Origin: Pseudoglutamicibacter cumminsii
GTDB taxonomy: Bacteria > Actinomycetota > Actinomycetes > Actinomycetales > Micrococcaceae
Length of the DNA: 64,000 bases
Reading direction: 5' to 3'
NCBI RefSeq assembly: GCF_016907775.1
Contig: NZ_JAFBCO010000001.1
Location: forward strand, 1,240,001-1,304,000
Below the pieces are notes generated by a model. The model searched no databases. It was not told the DNA's origin and saw only the letters and a program-made list of their open reading frames with translations. Shown piece by piece: positions 7,829-17,203 of this stretch; the first letter of the stretch is position 1, and the number at the start of each line of letters is the position of its first letter. A program made the position numbers and the translations under genes.

Positions 7829-8701
7829 TTAGTTTGTGTACCGCTTGATCACGAAGACCCTCAGCTGCTCCGCGAGTGCGGCGAGCTCTTGATGCGCGTA
7901 GTGGTCGGCGCGCCACGCGGCGTGCAGGGTCACGGTGAGCTCATGGCCCCCGTTGGTGATGCGTAGCGGGACGAGGTCGAAGCTCGGGTCCTCGGTCACC
8001 ACAGCGACCCCCTCCGTTGCGACGAGCGCTTGGGCGACGCGGCCTGAGTTGGTTTCGATGATGTCCGGCTGCGAGAGGCCCGCGGTTTCGCATGCGCCAT
8101 CGAATACGCGGCGTGCTTTGAATGCCCGCGATGGAATGTGGATGGTGTGCTGAGCGAGTTCCTCAAGAGGAACGCTGCGGCGCTGAGCCCATGGATGCTG
8201 CGCGGAAACATATGCCCACACCGGCATCTTTTGAAGCTGAACGTGGGGGATGTCGGCTGCCGGAGCGGAGGGCATCACTGCTAGATCGGACGTAGCGATC
8301 GTGTCCTGCAAGCTCGCATCCAAGGACGCCTCAACAATGTTTGGTTGCCACTCGGACTGCTCCAGTGTCGCCACGAACGGAATCACAACGTCGATGAGCG
8401 TGGTGCCTGGCGCGGCGAACGTCACTTCACGCATGCCGCCGTGGGCGAGTAGATCCGCGAAGTCGAGAGTGTGCTGGAACTCGGTCAGTAGCTTCTTGGC
8501 GGCGGGGAGAAAATCGCGGCCAGCTTTGGTGGGAGTGAGTCCGGACGGAACGCGATCAAACAGCACAAGCCCGACGTCGCGGCTGAGCTTCTGAAGCTGT
8601 CGCGTGACTGCCGGCTGTGTGATGCCGAGGTCTCGAGCCGCGGAGGATACGGAGCCGGCTTCGGAGACGGCTACGAAGGCTTTCAGGTGCTCGATGTCCA
8701 T
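7829..8701 (-). CDS. LysR-family transcriptional regulator of the amine cluster
   Basis: A 290-residue LysR-type regulator. The N-terminal helix-turn-helix reads GSVSSAARDLGITQPAVTRQ (about residues 16-35), the family's standard motif, and a periplasmic-binding-protein-like effector domain fills the rest. It is divergent from gabT, with 131 bases between the two starts. That is the classic position for a LysR activator that controls both itself and the neighbouring catabolic operon. The ligand is probably a pathway amine such as putrescine, agmatine or GABA; this is inference from context. Confidence 0.88.
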   Translation of the reverse strand: MDIEHLKAFVAVSEAGSVSSAARDLGITQPAVTRQLQKLSRDVGLVLFDRVPSGLTPTKAGRDFLPAAKKLLTEFQHTLDFADLLAHGGMREVTFAAPGTTLIDVVIPFVATLEQSEWQPNIVEASLDASLQDTIATSDLAVMPSAPAADIPHVQLQKMPVWAYVSAQHPWAQRRSVPLEELAQHTIHIPSRAFKARRVFDGACETAGLSQPDIIETNSGRVAQALVATEGVAVVTEDPSFDLVPLRITNGGHELTVTLHAAWRADHYAHQELAALAEQLRVFVIKRYTN

Positions 8702-8832
8702 GATTCCCAGTCTATGCGAATTTGTTATGGGGGATATGCCAAGAACTGATTAGACAGTCATAATGATTTCGGAACAGAATGTGATGTACGCAACTTTCTG
8801 CGATCCGTTTTCACCGGGAGGTTCACACCACA
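8702..8832. promoter_or_regulatory. Divergent promoter region, LysR regulator / gabT operon
   Basis: A 131-base intergenic region, AT-richer than its surroundings (for example TTAGACAGTCATAATGATTT near 8748-8767), which must hold both divergent promoters and the LysR binding site. I could not assign a unique T-N11-A box. Confidence 0.5.
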
Positions 8833-10176
8833 ATGCACGCGGACAACACCAACGTCAGCACCCCGCTCGAACAGAGCCGCCACCTCGCAACTGACCTCCC
8901 GGGCCCCAAGGCCCAGGCACTGGCCGAACGACAGCGCGCATCGGTATCTGCCGGCGTCGGCGGGACCATGGCGACCTACGCTGTCCGCGCCGACCGCGGC
9001 ATCATCGAAGACGTCGACGGCAACCGCCTCATCGACCTCGGCTCCGGCATCGCCGTGACCTCCGTGGGTGCATCCCACCCGAAGGTCGTCGCCGCGGTCC
9101 AGGAAGCCGTCGCGAACTTCACCCACACTTGCTTCATGGTGACCCCATATGAGTCCTACGTTGAGGTCGCTGAAAAGCTCAACAAGCTTGCCCCGATCTC
9201 CGGCGAAACCCGCACTGTGCTGCTCAATTCGGGCGCTGAAGCCGTAGAAAACGCCGTGAAGATCGCACGCTCCGCAACCGGCAAGTCCGCCGTCGTCGCA
9301 TTCGATCACGCCTACCACGGCCGCACCACGCTCACGATGGCGTTGACCGCGAAAGCCAACCCGTACAAGAAGGCCTTCGGTCCATTCGCGCCGGAGATCT
9401 ACCGCGTCGCAGGCTCCTACCCGCTGCGCGACGGCCTGACCGGCGAAGAAGCCGCCGCTCGAGCCATCAAACAGATCGAAGTCCAGGTGGGTGCGGATGA
9501 CCTCGCCGCGATCATCATGGAGCCGATCCAGGGTGAAGGCGGATTCATCGCCCCAGCGCCAGGCTTCCTCCCGGCGATCGTCGAATGGTGCAAAGCCAAC
9601 GACGTCCTGTTCATCGCGGACGAAGTCCAGACCGGCTTTGCCCGCACCGGCTCGATGTTCGCATGCGAATACGAAGGCATCGAGCCAGACCTCATCACCA
9701 CCGCGAAAGGCATCGCCGGCGGCATGCCGCTCTCCGCAGTAACCGGTCGTGCCGAGATCAAGGACGCCGTCCACACCGGCGGACTCGGCGGAACGTACGG
9801 CGGTAACCCCGTCGCATGCGCCGCAGCGCTCGCCTCGATCAGCGTGATGGAAGAAGAAAAACTCGCCGACCGCGCGCAAGAAATCGACCGCATCATCACC
9901 GAAAAGTTCACCGCCGCGCAGGAAAAGGACAACCGCATCGCGGAAGTCCGCGGCCGCGGCGCGATGAAGGCCATCGAATTCGTTGACCCAACCACAGGCG
10001 AACCAGATGCGGCGCTTGCAGGCGCCGTCGCCAACGCAGCCCGCGCACAGGGCGTCGTAACCCTGACCTGCGGAACCTACGGCAACATCATCCGCCTGCT
10101 ACCGCCGCTGACCATCAGCGACGAACTGCTCACCGAAGGCATCGACATCATCCTCGAAGGCCTCGCACAGAACTAG
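8833..10176 (+). CDS. gabT: 4-aminobutyrate--2-oxoglutarate transaminase
   Basis: A 447-residue class-III PLP aminotransferase converting GABA and 2-oxoglutarate to succinate semialdehyde and glutamate. Seen are LLNSGAEAVENAVKIAR (phosphate-binding region), FDHAYHGRTTLTMA, IIMEPIQGEGGF, IADEVQTGFARTG (the Asp that contacts the pyridine nitrogen) and TTAKGIAGGMPLS with the Schiff-base lysine. Length is normal for GabT. It is the first gene of the amine operon. Context suggests that its GABA comes from putrescine through the oxidase gene that follows. A role with another omega-amine cannot be excluded. Confidence 0.92.
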   Translation: MHADNTNVSTPLEQSRHLATDLPGPKAQALAERQRASVSAGVGGTMATYAVRADRGIIEDVDGNRLIDLGSGIAVTSVGASHPKVVAAVQEAVANFTHTCFMVTPYESYVEVAEKLNKLAPISGETRTVLLNSGAEAVENAVKIARSATGKSAVVAFDHAYHGRTTLTMALTAKANPYKKAFGPFAPEIYRVAGSYPLRDGLTGEEAAARAIKQIEVQVGADDLAAIIMEPIQGEGGFIAPAPGFLPAIVEWCKANDVLFIADEVQTGFARTGSMFACEYEGIEPDLITTAKGIAGGMPLSAVTGRAEIKDAVHTGGLGGTYGGNPVACAAALASISVMEEEKLADRAQEIDRIITEKFTAAQEKDNRIAEVRGRGAMKAIEFVDPTTGEPDAALAGAVANAARAQGVVTLTCGTYGNIIRLLPPLTISDELLTEGIDIILEGLAQN

Positions 10177-10267
10177 TCCTCGCACAAAACTAAGCGGCAC
10201 GCAACCAAGCAGCGTAGCCAGCATTACAGACTCAACTGACAATCCACACCAACAGGAAGCGATAACA

Positions 10268-11758
10268 ATGACGAACGCTCAGAACCCAACCATCGACCGC
10301 GATGTGGTGGTCATCGGTGCAGGTCCAGCTGGACTCATGGCCGCATACACCCTCAAGAAGGCCGGCAAATCGGTCGCCGTCTTGGAAGCACGCGAACGCG
10401 TAGGCGGCCGCACCTGGAACGGTAAGGTCGCAGGAACTGACGGCAAGGAACACTTCATCGAGATCGGTGGCCAGTGGATTTCCCCAGACCAGACCCGCCT
10501 CTCCGACCTCGTCGAGGAGCTCGGTCTCAACACCTTCTCGCGCTATCGCGAAGGTACCTCGATCTACGTTGACCCGGAAGGCAACCGCCACAAGTACACC
10601 GGCGACCGCCTCCCAGTAAATGACGCGACGAACAAAGAGATGGATAAGCTCATCGACCTCATGAACTCCGTCGCAGAAGAGGTCGGCGCATCCGAACCGT
10701 GGGCCGCTGAGCGCGCCGCGGAGCTCGACTCGATCTCCTTCAAGGACTTCCTCGCACAGCACACCGACGACCAGGAAGCGATCGACAACGTCTCGATCTA
10801 CGTCGCATCCGGCATGCTCACCAAGCCAGCGCACACGTTCTCCGCGCTCCAAGCGGCACTCATGGCCGCATCGGCGGGTTCCTTCTCCAACCTCGTGGAC
10901 GAAGACTTCATCCTGGATAAGCGCGTTGAGGGCGGCATGCAGTCGGTATCGCTGACGCTCGCCAAGCACCTCGGTGACGACGTATTCCTCGGCAGCCCGG
11001 TCCGCGAACTCGAATGGGCCACCCCCGACCCATCGACTGCTGACGAACTCAACAACATCGCCGCCGATGTGCGCAACGGCGTGGAAAACGGTGTGCTCGG
11101 CCCAGTCACCGCGGTATCTGACAAGGTCACCGTCAACGCGAAAGCAGCCGTGCTCGCCGTGCCGCCTAACCTCTACAGCCGCATCCAGTTCGTTCCGCCA
11201 CTTCCGCGCGAACAGCAGGTTGCGCACCAGCACATCTCGATGGGCCTGGTCATCAAGGTTCACGCGGTCTACAAAACCCCGTTCTGGCGTGAAGAAGGCC
11301 TCTCCGGCACCGGATTCGGTGGCGGCCGCCTGGTCCAGGAGGTCTACGACAACACCAACTACGGCGAAAACTTCGCCGGCGGAACCAGCGGTGAAGAGGA
11401 CCCATGCGGAACGCTCGTGGGCTTCATCTCCGACGTCTACGCCGAAGAAATGTGGGCTCTGCCAGAAGAGGAGCGCAAACAGCGCATCCTCTCCGCTATG
11501 GCCGACTACCTCGGCCCGAAGACCATGGAACCGATCGCGTTCTACCTCTCCGACATGGCGGCAGAGGAATGGACCCGCGGCGCGTACGCAACCAGCTACG
11601 ACCTCGGCGGCCTGAGCCGTTGGGGCCACCTGCAGAACCAGCCAACCGGCCCGATCTTCTACGCATGCTCCGACATCGCCGCTGAAGGTTATCAACACGT
11701 CGACGGCGCTGTGCGTATGGGTGAGGCCGCGGCTCATGCGATTCTGGAAGCACGTTAA
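10268..11758 (+). CDS. puo: Flavin-dependent putrescine oxidase (monoamine oxidase family)
   Basis: A 496-residue FAD amine oxidase. It opens with the Rossmann motif VVVIGAGPAGL (about 14-24) and the dinucleotide-contact segment ARERVGGRTWNG; it ends with IAAEGYQHVDGAVRMGEAAA, the FAD-binding C-terminal motif. No Cys sits where MAO-A/B attach FAD covalently, as in the non-covalent putrescine oxidases of Kocuria and Rhodococcus, which it resembles in length and sequence. The reaction gives 4-aminobutanal, ammonia and hydrogen peroxide. It lies between gabT and an amine permease, with agmatine deiminase downstream, which supports putrescine as substrate. Ribosome binding site AGGAAG upstream of ATG. 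Confidence 0.87.
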   Translation: MTNAQNPTIDRDVVVIGAGPAGLMAAYTLKKAGKSVAVLEARERVGGRTWNGKVAGTDGKEHFIEIGGQWISPDQTRLSDLVEELGLNTFSRYREGTSIYVDPEGNRHKYTGDRLPVNDATNKEMDKLIDLMNSVAEEVGASEPWAAERAAELDSISFKDFLAQHTDDQEAIDNVSIYVASGMLTKPAHTFSALQAALMAASAGSFSNLVDEDFILDKRVEGGMQSVSLTLAKHLGDDVFLGSPVRELEWATPDPSTADELNNIAADVRNGVENGVLGPVTAVSDKVTVNAKAAVLAVPPNLYSRIQFVPPLPREQQVAHQHISMGLVIKVHAVYKTPFWREEGLSGTGFGGGRLVQEVYDNTNYGENFAGGTSGEEDPCGTLVGFISDVYAEEMWALPEEERKQRILSAMADYLGPKTMEPIAFYLSDMAAEEWTRGAYATSYDLGGLSRWGHLQNQPTGPIFYACSDIAAEGYQHVDGAVRMGEAAAHAILEAR

Positions 11759-11802
11759 AAATCACGCGCACCCGGCAACCGGGTGCTGTTGAGGAGGACA
11801 CC

Positions 11803-12708
11803 GTGCCAGTTCCATCCCGTCGAATCCTTGTAGGTTACGTCGCTACCGCGGCGGGCCGTGACGCCCTGAACTTGGGTATCACGCTCGCTGTGGACCGCGA
11901 TGCCGAGCTCCACGTGGCCATGGTTGCTCCGGAAGCGGAGCCGTATGCGGCCGCAGTTTCTCAGGGCGCGGGCTATGAGCGCGTCTTGCGCCGCCAGCTG
12001 CAGGAATGGGTCGACGAAGCGGTCGCTTCGGTCCCGGAAGGCGTCCGCGTGTTCGGCCACGTGGTGTCGGCACATTCGGATGCGGAGGGACTGCTGGCTC
12101 AGGCTCGGGAGGTCGATGCGGGCGCGATTGTGATCGGTGCCCGCGGCGGCGGTGTTCTGGGCCGGTACCGGATCGGTTCGGTGGCCCAGGCGCTGCTGCA
12201 CAGCTCGCCGGTCCCAGTGGTGTTGGCGCCTCGCGGCTATGTAGGCCGCGGCCCGCTGAGCCGCATCACGGCCCTGTTCGGCGACCGTCCTGGCGGTATG
12301 CAGGTGATCGCTGAAACCCTTGCTGCCGCCGATGCGACGGACACCCCGGTCCGGTTGGTGACGTTCGCTCAGGCCTCTGAGACCGGTAAGTCTTCGGCCG
12401 CTCACACAGGTGTTCCAAACGCGGAAGCGATGAAGTCGTTCGTGTTGGAGCAGCTGGACCGGTTGGGCAGTGGCGAGCACGGTGAACGTGCTCGGGCAAT
12501 GATCAACTCCGGCCAGGCGATCACTGAAGTGGTTACAGGCAAGGAGATCGAGAAGTCGGTGCGCCGCCTCGATTGGGAACCGAATGAGGTCGTGGTTGTC
12601 GGCTCGTCACGCTTGGCCCCTGCTGGGCGAGCGTTCATGGGCTCCCACGCCGCACGCGTTCTGCGTGCGATCTCGGTTCCCATGGTGGTGGTTCCCGCAC
12701 CGCGCTGA
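11803..12708 (+). CDS. Universal stress protein, tandem UspA domains
   Basis: A 301-residue protein of two UspA folds. The first contains the ATP-binding signature GARGGGVLGRYRIGS (about 107-121); the second has a weaker VVGSSRLAPAGRAFMGSHA version. Start GTG at 11803 follows GAGGAGG. It sits between the putrescine oxidase and the amine permease. Usp proteins next to permeases are thought to modulate transport or to buffer stress, and here peroxide from the oxidase is an obvious stress. That link is inference. Confidence 0.87.
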   Translation: MPVPSRRILVGYVATAAGRDALNLGITLAVDRDAELHVAMVAPEAEPYAAAVSQGAGYERVLRRQLQEWVDEAVASVPEGVRVFGHVVSAHSDAEGLLAQAREVDAGAIVIGARGGGVLGRYRIGSVAQALLHSSPVPVVLAPRGYVGRGPLSRITALFGDRPGGMQVIAETLAAADATDTPVRLVTFAQASETGKSSAAHTGVPNAEAMKSFVLEQLDRLGSGEHGERARAMINSGQAITEVVTGKEIEKSVRRLDWEPNEVVVVGSSRLAPAGRAFMGSHAARVLRAISVPMVVVPAPR

Positions 12709-12767
12709 GTTACTAGCGGCCGCGGTCACGTCGCTCCGCGGTTCTGATGGAAGGGGAGGGTACGTCC

Positions 12768-14381
12768 ATGGCCACCTCAAAACAGAAACAAAAGAGCAGC
12801 GAAAGCTTCTCTGGCAAGGGGCTTGCGGCCGGTAAGGTCGGCGTGCTCGGTGCTGTGGTGATCGGTGTCTCGTGTATCGCACCGGCTTATACCCTGACGT
12901 CAGGCCTAGGCCCAACGATCTCCGAGGTGGGGACGCACGTTCCCGCGATCTTGTTGTTGGGTTTCATCCCGATGCTGTTGGTCGCCTTCGGTTATAAGGA
13001 GCTCAACAACAGGGTCCCGGACTCGGGTACGTCGTTCACGTGGGCGACTAAGGCGTTCAACCCGTGGATCGGGTGGATGGGCGGCTGGGGTCTGATCGCC
13101 GCGACCGTGATCGTGCTTTCGAACCTCGCGGCCGTTGCGGTGGACTTCTTCTACCTGATGCTCGCGCAGCTGTTTGGCGACCCCGCCATCGCTGATCTCA
13201 CACGTAACCTGTGGGTCAATATCCCCACAACCATCGTGTTGATCGCCCTGGCTGCGTGGATTTCCTATGTGGGTGTTGAGGCGACCAAGGCCGTCCAATA
13301 TGTTCTGGTGGTCATCCAGATTGTTGTGCTGGGCGGCTTTGTTGTCATGGCCTTCCGCGGTGTCAGTGAAGGTACGGCATTCGATGCGACGCCGGTGAGC
13401 TTGGACTGGTTCAACCCGCTTTCTGCTGGTGACTTCTCGGTCATCGCGGCCGGTGTTTCACTGTCGATCTTCATGTTCTGGGGTTGGGACACGACCCTGA
13501 CCATGAACGAGGAGACGAAGGACCCGAAGACGACCTCGGCGCGCGCATCGATCATCGTGATGCTCGTGATTATGACGGTCTACATCAGCGTGGCACTCGC
13601 CGTGGTTGCGTGGGCTGGTACGGGTGATGAGGGCCTCGGCGCCGGTAACCCTGAGAACCAGGAGTCGATCTTCGCGGCGCTCGCCGGGCCGGTCATGGGT
13701 CCGTTTGCCCTCGCGATGGCGGTCGGCATCATGGCATCCTCGTTTGCTTCGCTTCAGTCGACGATGGTCTCGCCGTCTCGCACGCTGCTGGCGATGGGCT
13801 ATTACGGTGCGTTGCCACCGAGCTTCGGGAGGATCTCTCCGAAGTACCGTACACCGTCTATGGGCACGATCTTCTCGGCCGCAGCCGCCGGAACCTTCTA
13901 CATTGTGACCCGCCTGTTGAGCGAAAACGCGTTGTGGGACACGATCACCGCGCTCGGCCTCATGGTGTGCTTCTACTACGGGATCACGGCGCTCGCGGCG
14001 GTCTGGTACTTGCGCCACGAGCTGTTCGAGAGCGCCAAGACGGTGCTGACGCGGCTGGTATTCCCGCTGCTGGGCGGCATCATGTTGCTGATCATGTTCT
14101 TCAAGACCGCATACGACTCGCTCGACCCAAGCTACGGTTCCGGTTCTTCCTTTGGCGGAATCGGAATGGTTTTCATCCTCGGGATGGGCGTGCTTGTGAT
14201 CGGGGTCACTATTATGATCATTACGGCGATCAAGAACCCAGCGTTCTTCCGCGGTGAAACTCTGCCGCAGGTGGACTCCACAACCGACACCTACATGGGT
14301 GACGTCGTCGGGGCCGCCCTCGAAGATGGCGACGCAACGACCGCATCGGCCGCTGAGGAAAAGGATAAGGAGCAGAAGTGA
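12768..14381 (+). CDS. APC-family amino acid/polyamine permease
   Basis: A 537-residue membrane carrier with about 12 hydrophobic spans. The first contains GVVIG-like VIGVSCIAPAYTLTSGLG, the substrate-site helix of APC carriers, and a later one reads SIFMFWGWDTTLTMNEETKD, also family-typical. I place the start at the second ATG (12768) because AAGGGGAGGG lies eight bases before it; the upstream ATG at 12747 falls ahead of that box. It overlaps the agmatine deiminase start by 4 bases (GTGA). Likely imports putrescine or agmatine for the operon; substrate is inferred from context. Confidence 0.88.
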   Translation: MATSKQKQKSSESFSGKGLAAGKVGVLGAVVIGVSCIAPAYTLTSGLGPTISEVGTHVPAILLLGFIPMLLVAFGYKELNNRVPDSGTSFTWATKAFNPWIGWMGGWGLIAATVIVLSNLAAVAVDFFYLMLAQLFGDPAIADLTRNLWVNIPTTIVLIALAAWISYVGVEATKAVQYVLVVIQIVVLGGFVVMAFRGVSEGTAFDATPVSLDWFNPLSAGDFSVIAAGVSLSIFMFWGWDTTLTMNEETKDPKTTSARASIIVMLVIMTVYISVALAVVAWAGTGDEGLGAGNPENQESIFAALAGPVMGPFALAMAVGIMASSFASLQSTMVSPSRTLLAMGYYGALPPSFGRISPKYRTPSMGTIFSAAAAGTFYIVTRLLSENALWDTITALGLMVCFYYGITALAAVWYLRHELFESAKTVLTRLVFPLLGGIMLLIMFFKTAYDSLDPSYGSGSSFGGIGMVFILGMGVLVIGVTIMIITAIKNPAFFRGETLPQVDSTTDTYMGDVVGAALEDGDATTASAAEEKDKEQK

Positions 14382-15421
14382 CCAACCAGTCCGCCGGATA
14401 TGTGATGCCTCCGGAGTGGGAACGCCACGAACGCACGTGGATGTCTTTCCCGACCCCGAATGACACGTTCGGTGATCGTGGCTCTGAGTCGCTTGAGCGT
14501 GCGCGTGATGCGTGGGCTGAGGTTGCGCGCACGGTGGCTCGCTATGAGCCTGTGGTGATGGTCATGGACCCTGCTGATGAGGCCGATGCGCGGGCTCGCT
14601 TGGGTGAGAACGTCACGTATTTCGCGGCTCCGTTGGATGACGCGTGGATGCGTGATTCCGGCCCAACGTTCGTGCGTGCCGCGGACGGTGAGCTTGCCGG
14701 TGTCAACTGGGTTTTTAACGGTTGGGGCGCCCAGGACTGGGCGGCGTGGGATCACGATGCGTTGCTTGCTTCGCGGGTCGCCGCGCGTGCCGGTGTCACG
14801 CGAGTGGACTCACGGCTTGTCAACGAAGGCGGCGGGATCCACATCGACGGCAAGGGCACCGTGCTGCTGACCGAATCCGTGCAGATGGATCCGGGCCGCA
14901 ACCCTGGTGTGGATCGCGAAGAGATCGAGCGGGAGATCCACAGTAAGATCGGCACGTCGCACGCCGTGTGGGTTCCGTATGGCCTGACCCGCGATAACGG
15001 ACAGTTCGGAACCCGCGGCCACATCGACATCGTTGCGTGCTTCACCCCGGCCGGCGACGTCCTGCTACACATGCAGAACAACCCTGACCACCCGGACTAC
15101 AAGGTGTCCCGCACCATCAAGAAGGTGCTCGAGGCTGCGACCAACGCTGAAGGTGAGCCGCTGCGGATCATCGAGGTTCCGGCCCCGCAGGTGCTGACCG
15201 ATGACGAAGGCTGGGTCGACTACTCCTACATCAACCACTACGTCGGCAATGACTGCGTGATCCTGTGCGGCTTCAACGACCCGAATGACGAGGTTGCCGT
15301 CAAGATCATGCAGGAAGCGTACCCGGGCCGCACGGTTGAGCTCGTCGATGCGCGCGAAATCTTCGCGTGCGGCGGCGGGATCCACTGCATCACCCAGCAA
15401 CAGCCAGTGGTGGGCGCATGA
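14378..15421 (+). CDS. aguA: Agmatine deiminase
   Basis: A 347-residue member of the agmatine deiminase / bacterial peptidylarginine deiminase family, hydrolysing agmatine to N-carbamoylputrescine and ammonia. Family motifs are present: MPPEWERHERTWMSFP near the start, DDAWMRDSGPTF, NEGGGIHIDG, RGHIDIVACF, and the C-terminal GGGIHCITQQQP with the catalytic Cys337. GTG start overlapping the permease stop by 4 bases. The usual next enzyme, nitrilase-family AguB, is not adjacent; an amidase-signature gene overlaps the 3' end instead. Confidence 0.93.
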   Translation: MTNQSAGYVMPPEWERHERTWMSFPTPNDTFGDRGSESLERARDAWAEVARTVARYEPVVMVMDPADEADARARLGENVTYFAAPLDDAWMRDSGPTFVRAADGELAGVNWVFNGWGAQDWAAWDHDALLASRVAARAGVTRVDSRLVNEGGGIHIDGKGTVLLTESVQMDPGRNPGVDREEIEREIHSKIGTSHAVWVPYGLTRDNGQFGTRGHIDIVACFTPAGDVLLHMQNNPDHPDYKVSRTIKKVLEAATNAEGEPLRIIEVPAPQVLTDDEGWVDYSYINHYVGNDCVILCGFNDPNDEVAVKIMQEAYPGRTVELVDAREIFACGGGIHCITQQQPVVGA

Positions 15422-17184
15422 GCAAGGTTTTTGATGCCGGCGACGTTGTTGAGGCGAGCATCGCCGAGCTGCGTGCCGCGCTTGAAGAGGGGCGGGTGAC
15501 AGCTGTCGAGCTGGCGACCGCGTACCTGGACCGCATCGATACCTACGATGGTGAGCTCAACTCGGTCATTGTGCGTAACCCGGATGCGTTGGCTGAGGCG
15601 GAGGCCTCGGATGCGCGCCGCCGTGCCGGTGAGTTGGCGTCGCCGCTGGACGGGATTCCGTACACCGCGAAAGAGTCCTACATGGTGCGGGGGCTCACGG
15701 TTTCGGCGGGTTCGCCCGCGTTCAAGGACCTCGTTGCGCAGCGCGACGCGTTCACGATCGAACGGCTGCGTTCCGCTGGCGCGATCTGCCTAGGGCTCAC
15801 TACGATGCCGCCCATGGCTAACGGCGGAATGCAGCGTGGCCTCCACGGCCGCGCCGAATCCCCGTACAACCGCAGCTACCTCACGAGCGCTTTCGCGTCC
15901 GGTTCTTCGAACGGATCCGGTACCGCGACCGCCGCGAGCTTCGCGGCCTTCGGGCTGGGGGAGGAGACATGGTCTTCGGGCCGCGCCCCGGCATCCTGCA
16001 ACGCCTTGTGCGCCTATACGCCCTCCCGCGGAGTGATTTCGATGCGCGGGAACTGGCCGCTGGTGCCCACGATGGACGTGTGCGTACCCCATACGCGGTC
16101 GATGGCGGACATGCTCGAGGTCCTCAACGTGATCGTCGCCGACGACCACACCCGCGAGGGTGACTTCTGGCGCGAACAGCGCTGGATCGATGTCCCGAAA
16201 GCCTCCGAAGTGCGGCCCGCTGACTATCGCGAGCTGGCTCAGCAACGCCCGCTGGCTGGCATGCGCATCGGGGTCCCGGGCATGTATATCAACCAAGACC
16301 AGCACGCTGGAACCGGCGGGGACCGCACGGCGGACGCTGGCGTGGGCGGGCCGATGGGGCAGAAAATCCACACCCACCCCGACGTCATTGCGCTATGGGA
16401 GAAAGCCCGTACCGTGCTCGAAGACGCCGGGGCTAGCGTGGAGATCGTGGACTTTCCAGTAGTCAGCAATTACGAAGGCGACCGGCCTGAAGCTCCCACG
16501 ATCTCAACCCGCGGGATGGTGAGCCCCGAATACCTCACCGACGAGGTCGGATACCTCGCCGCGTGGTCATGGGAGCGTTTCTTGCGCGCCAACGCTGAGG
16601 CCACTGAAGCTGGCGAGGCAGCGCCACGGCCCGCAACGCTCGCAGACGTTGATGGGGCGGAGATCTTCCCGCATCCGGAGGGCGCGCTCGAAGACCGCTA
16701 CGTCGGCTTCGACGATGACATCGCGACCTACCCGGACATGATCCGGGAACGCGGCTTCTGCGAACTGGCGGATATCCCGGGCATCGGGGACGGCATCGCG
16801 GGCATGGACCAGACCCGCGAGCTCGACTTCGATGACTGGATGGCCGAACGCAAGCTCGACGTGATTGCGTTCCCGGCGATGGCCGACGTCGGCCCAGCCG
16901 ACGCCGACACCAACCCCGAATCAGCCGAGAAAGCATGGGCCAACGGGGTCTGGGTTGCCAACGGCAACCTCATCCCACGCCACTTCGGCATCCCGACCGT
17001 GACCGTACCCATGGGAGCCATGCACACCGCAATGCCTGTGGGCCTCACGTTCGCGGGCAAGCCATATTCGGACAACACGCTGCTGGCGCTCGCCGCAGAG
17101 TTCGAATCCCGGCACCCGGCCCGCACCACACCAAACCTGACCGTAACTAGCAAGGATTCAGCCGCCACCATCGGCAGCGAGTGA
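15418..17184 (+). CDS. Amidase-signature hydrolase, candidate N-carbamoylputrescine amidase
   Basis: A 588-residue amidase-signature enzyme. The Ser-cisSer-Lys triad can be placed: Lys in YTAKESY (about residue 84), a Ser in the glycine-rich FASGSSNGSGT, and the nucleophile region EETWSSGRAPAS, which replaces the more usual GSIRxPA. Its ATG overlaps the aguA stop by 4 bases (ATGA), so the two are translationally coupled. It is longer than most family members, with an insertion-rich middle (MGQKIHTHP to PEAPTIS). The family cleaves linear amides and ureido groups. Given the position directly after agmatine deiminase, I infer hydrolysis of N-carbamoylputrescine to putrescine. A different amide substrate remains possible. 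Confidence 0.7.
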   Translation: MSKVFDAGDVVEASIAELRAALEEGRVTAVELATAYLDRIDTYDGELNSVIVRNPDALAEAEASDARRRAGELASPLDGIPYTAKESYMVRGLTVSAGSPAFKDLVAQRDAFTIERLRSAGAICLGLTTMPPMANGGMQRGLHGRAESPYNRSYLTSAFASGSSNGSGTATAASFAAFGLGEETWSSGRAPASCNALCAYTPSRGVISMRGNWPLVPTMDVCVPHTRSMADMLEVLNVIVADDHTREGDFWREQRWIDVPKASEVRPADYRELAQQRPLAGMRIGVPGMYINQDQHAGTGGDRTADAGVGGPMGQKIHTHPDVIALWEKARTVLEDAGASVEIVDFPVVSNYEGDRPEAPTISTRGMVSPEYLTDEVGYLAAWSWERFLRANAEATEAGEAAPRPATLADVDGAEIFPHPEGALEDRYVGFDDDIATYPDMIRERGFCELADIPGIGDGIAGMDQTRELDFDDWMAERKLDVIAFPAMADVGPADADTNPESAEKAWANGVWVANGNLIPRHFGIPTVTVPMGAMHTAMPVGLTFAGKPYSDNTLLALAAEFESRHPARTTPNLTVTSKDSAATIGSE

Positions 17185-17203
17185 AAACAAAGGAGCAGGA
17201 ACA

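Noticed and set aside
12747..12767. ATG 12747 as start of the first APC permease
   Set aside because: The strong AAGGGGAGGG box lies after it and at proper spacing to ATG 12768, which is therefore preferred.
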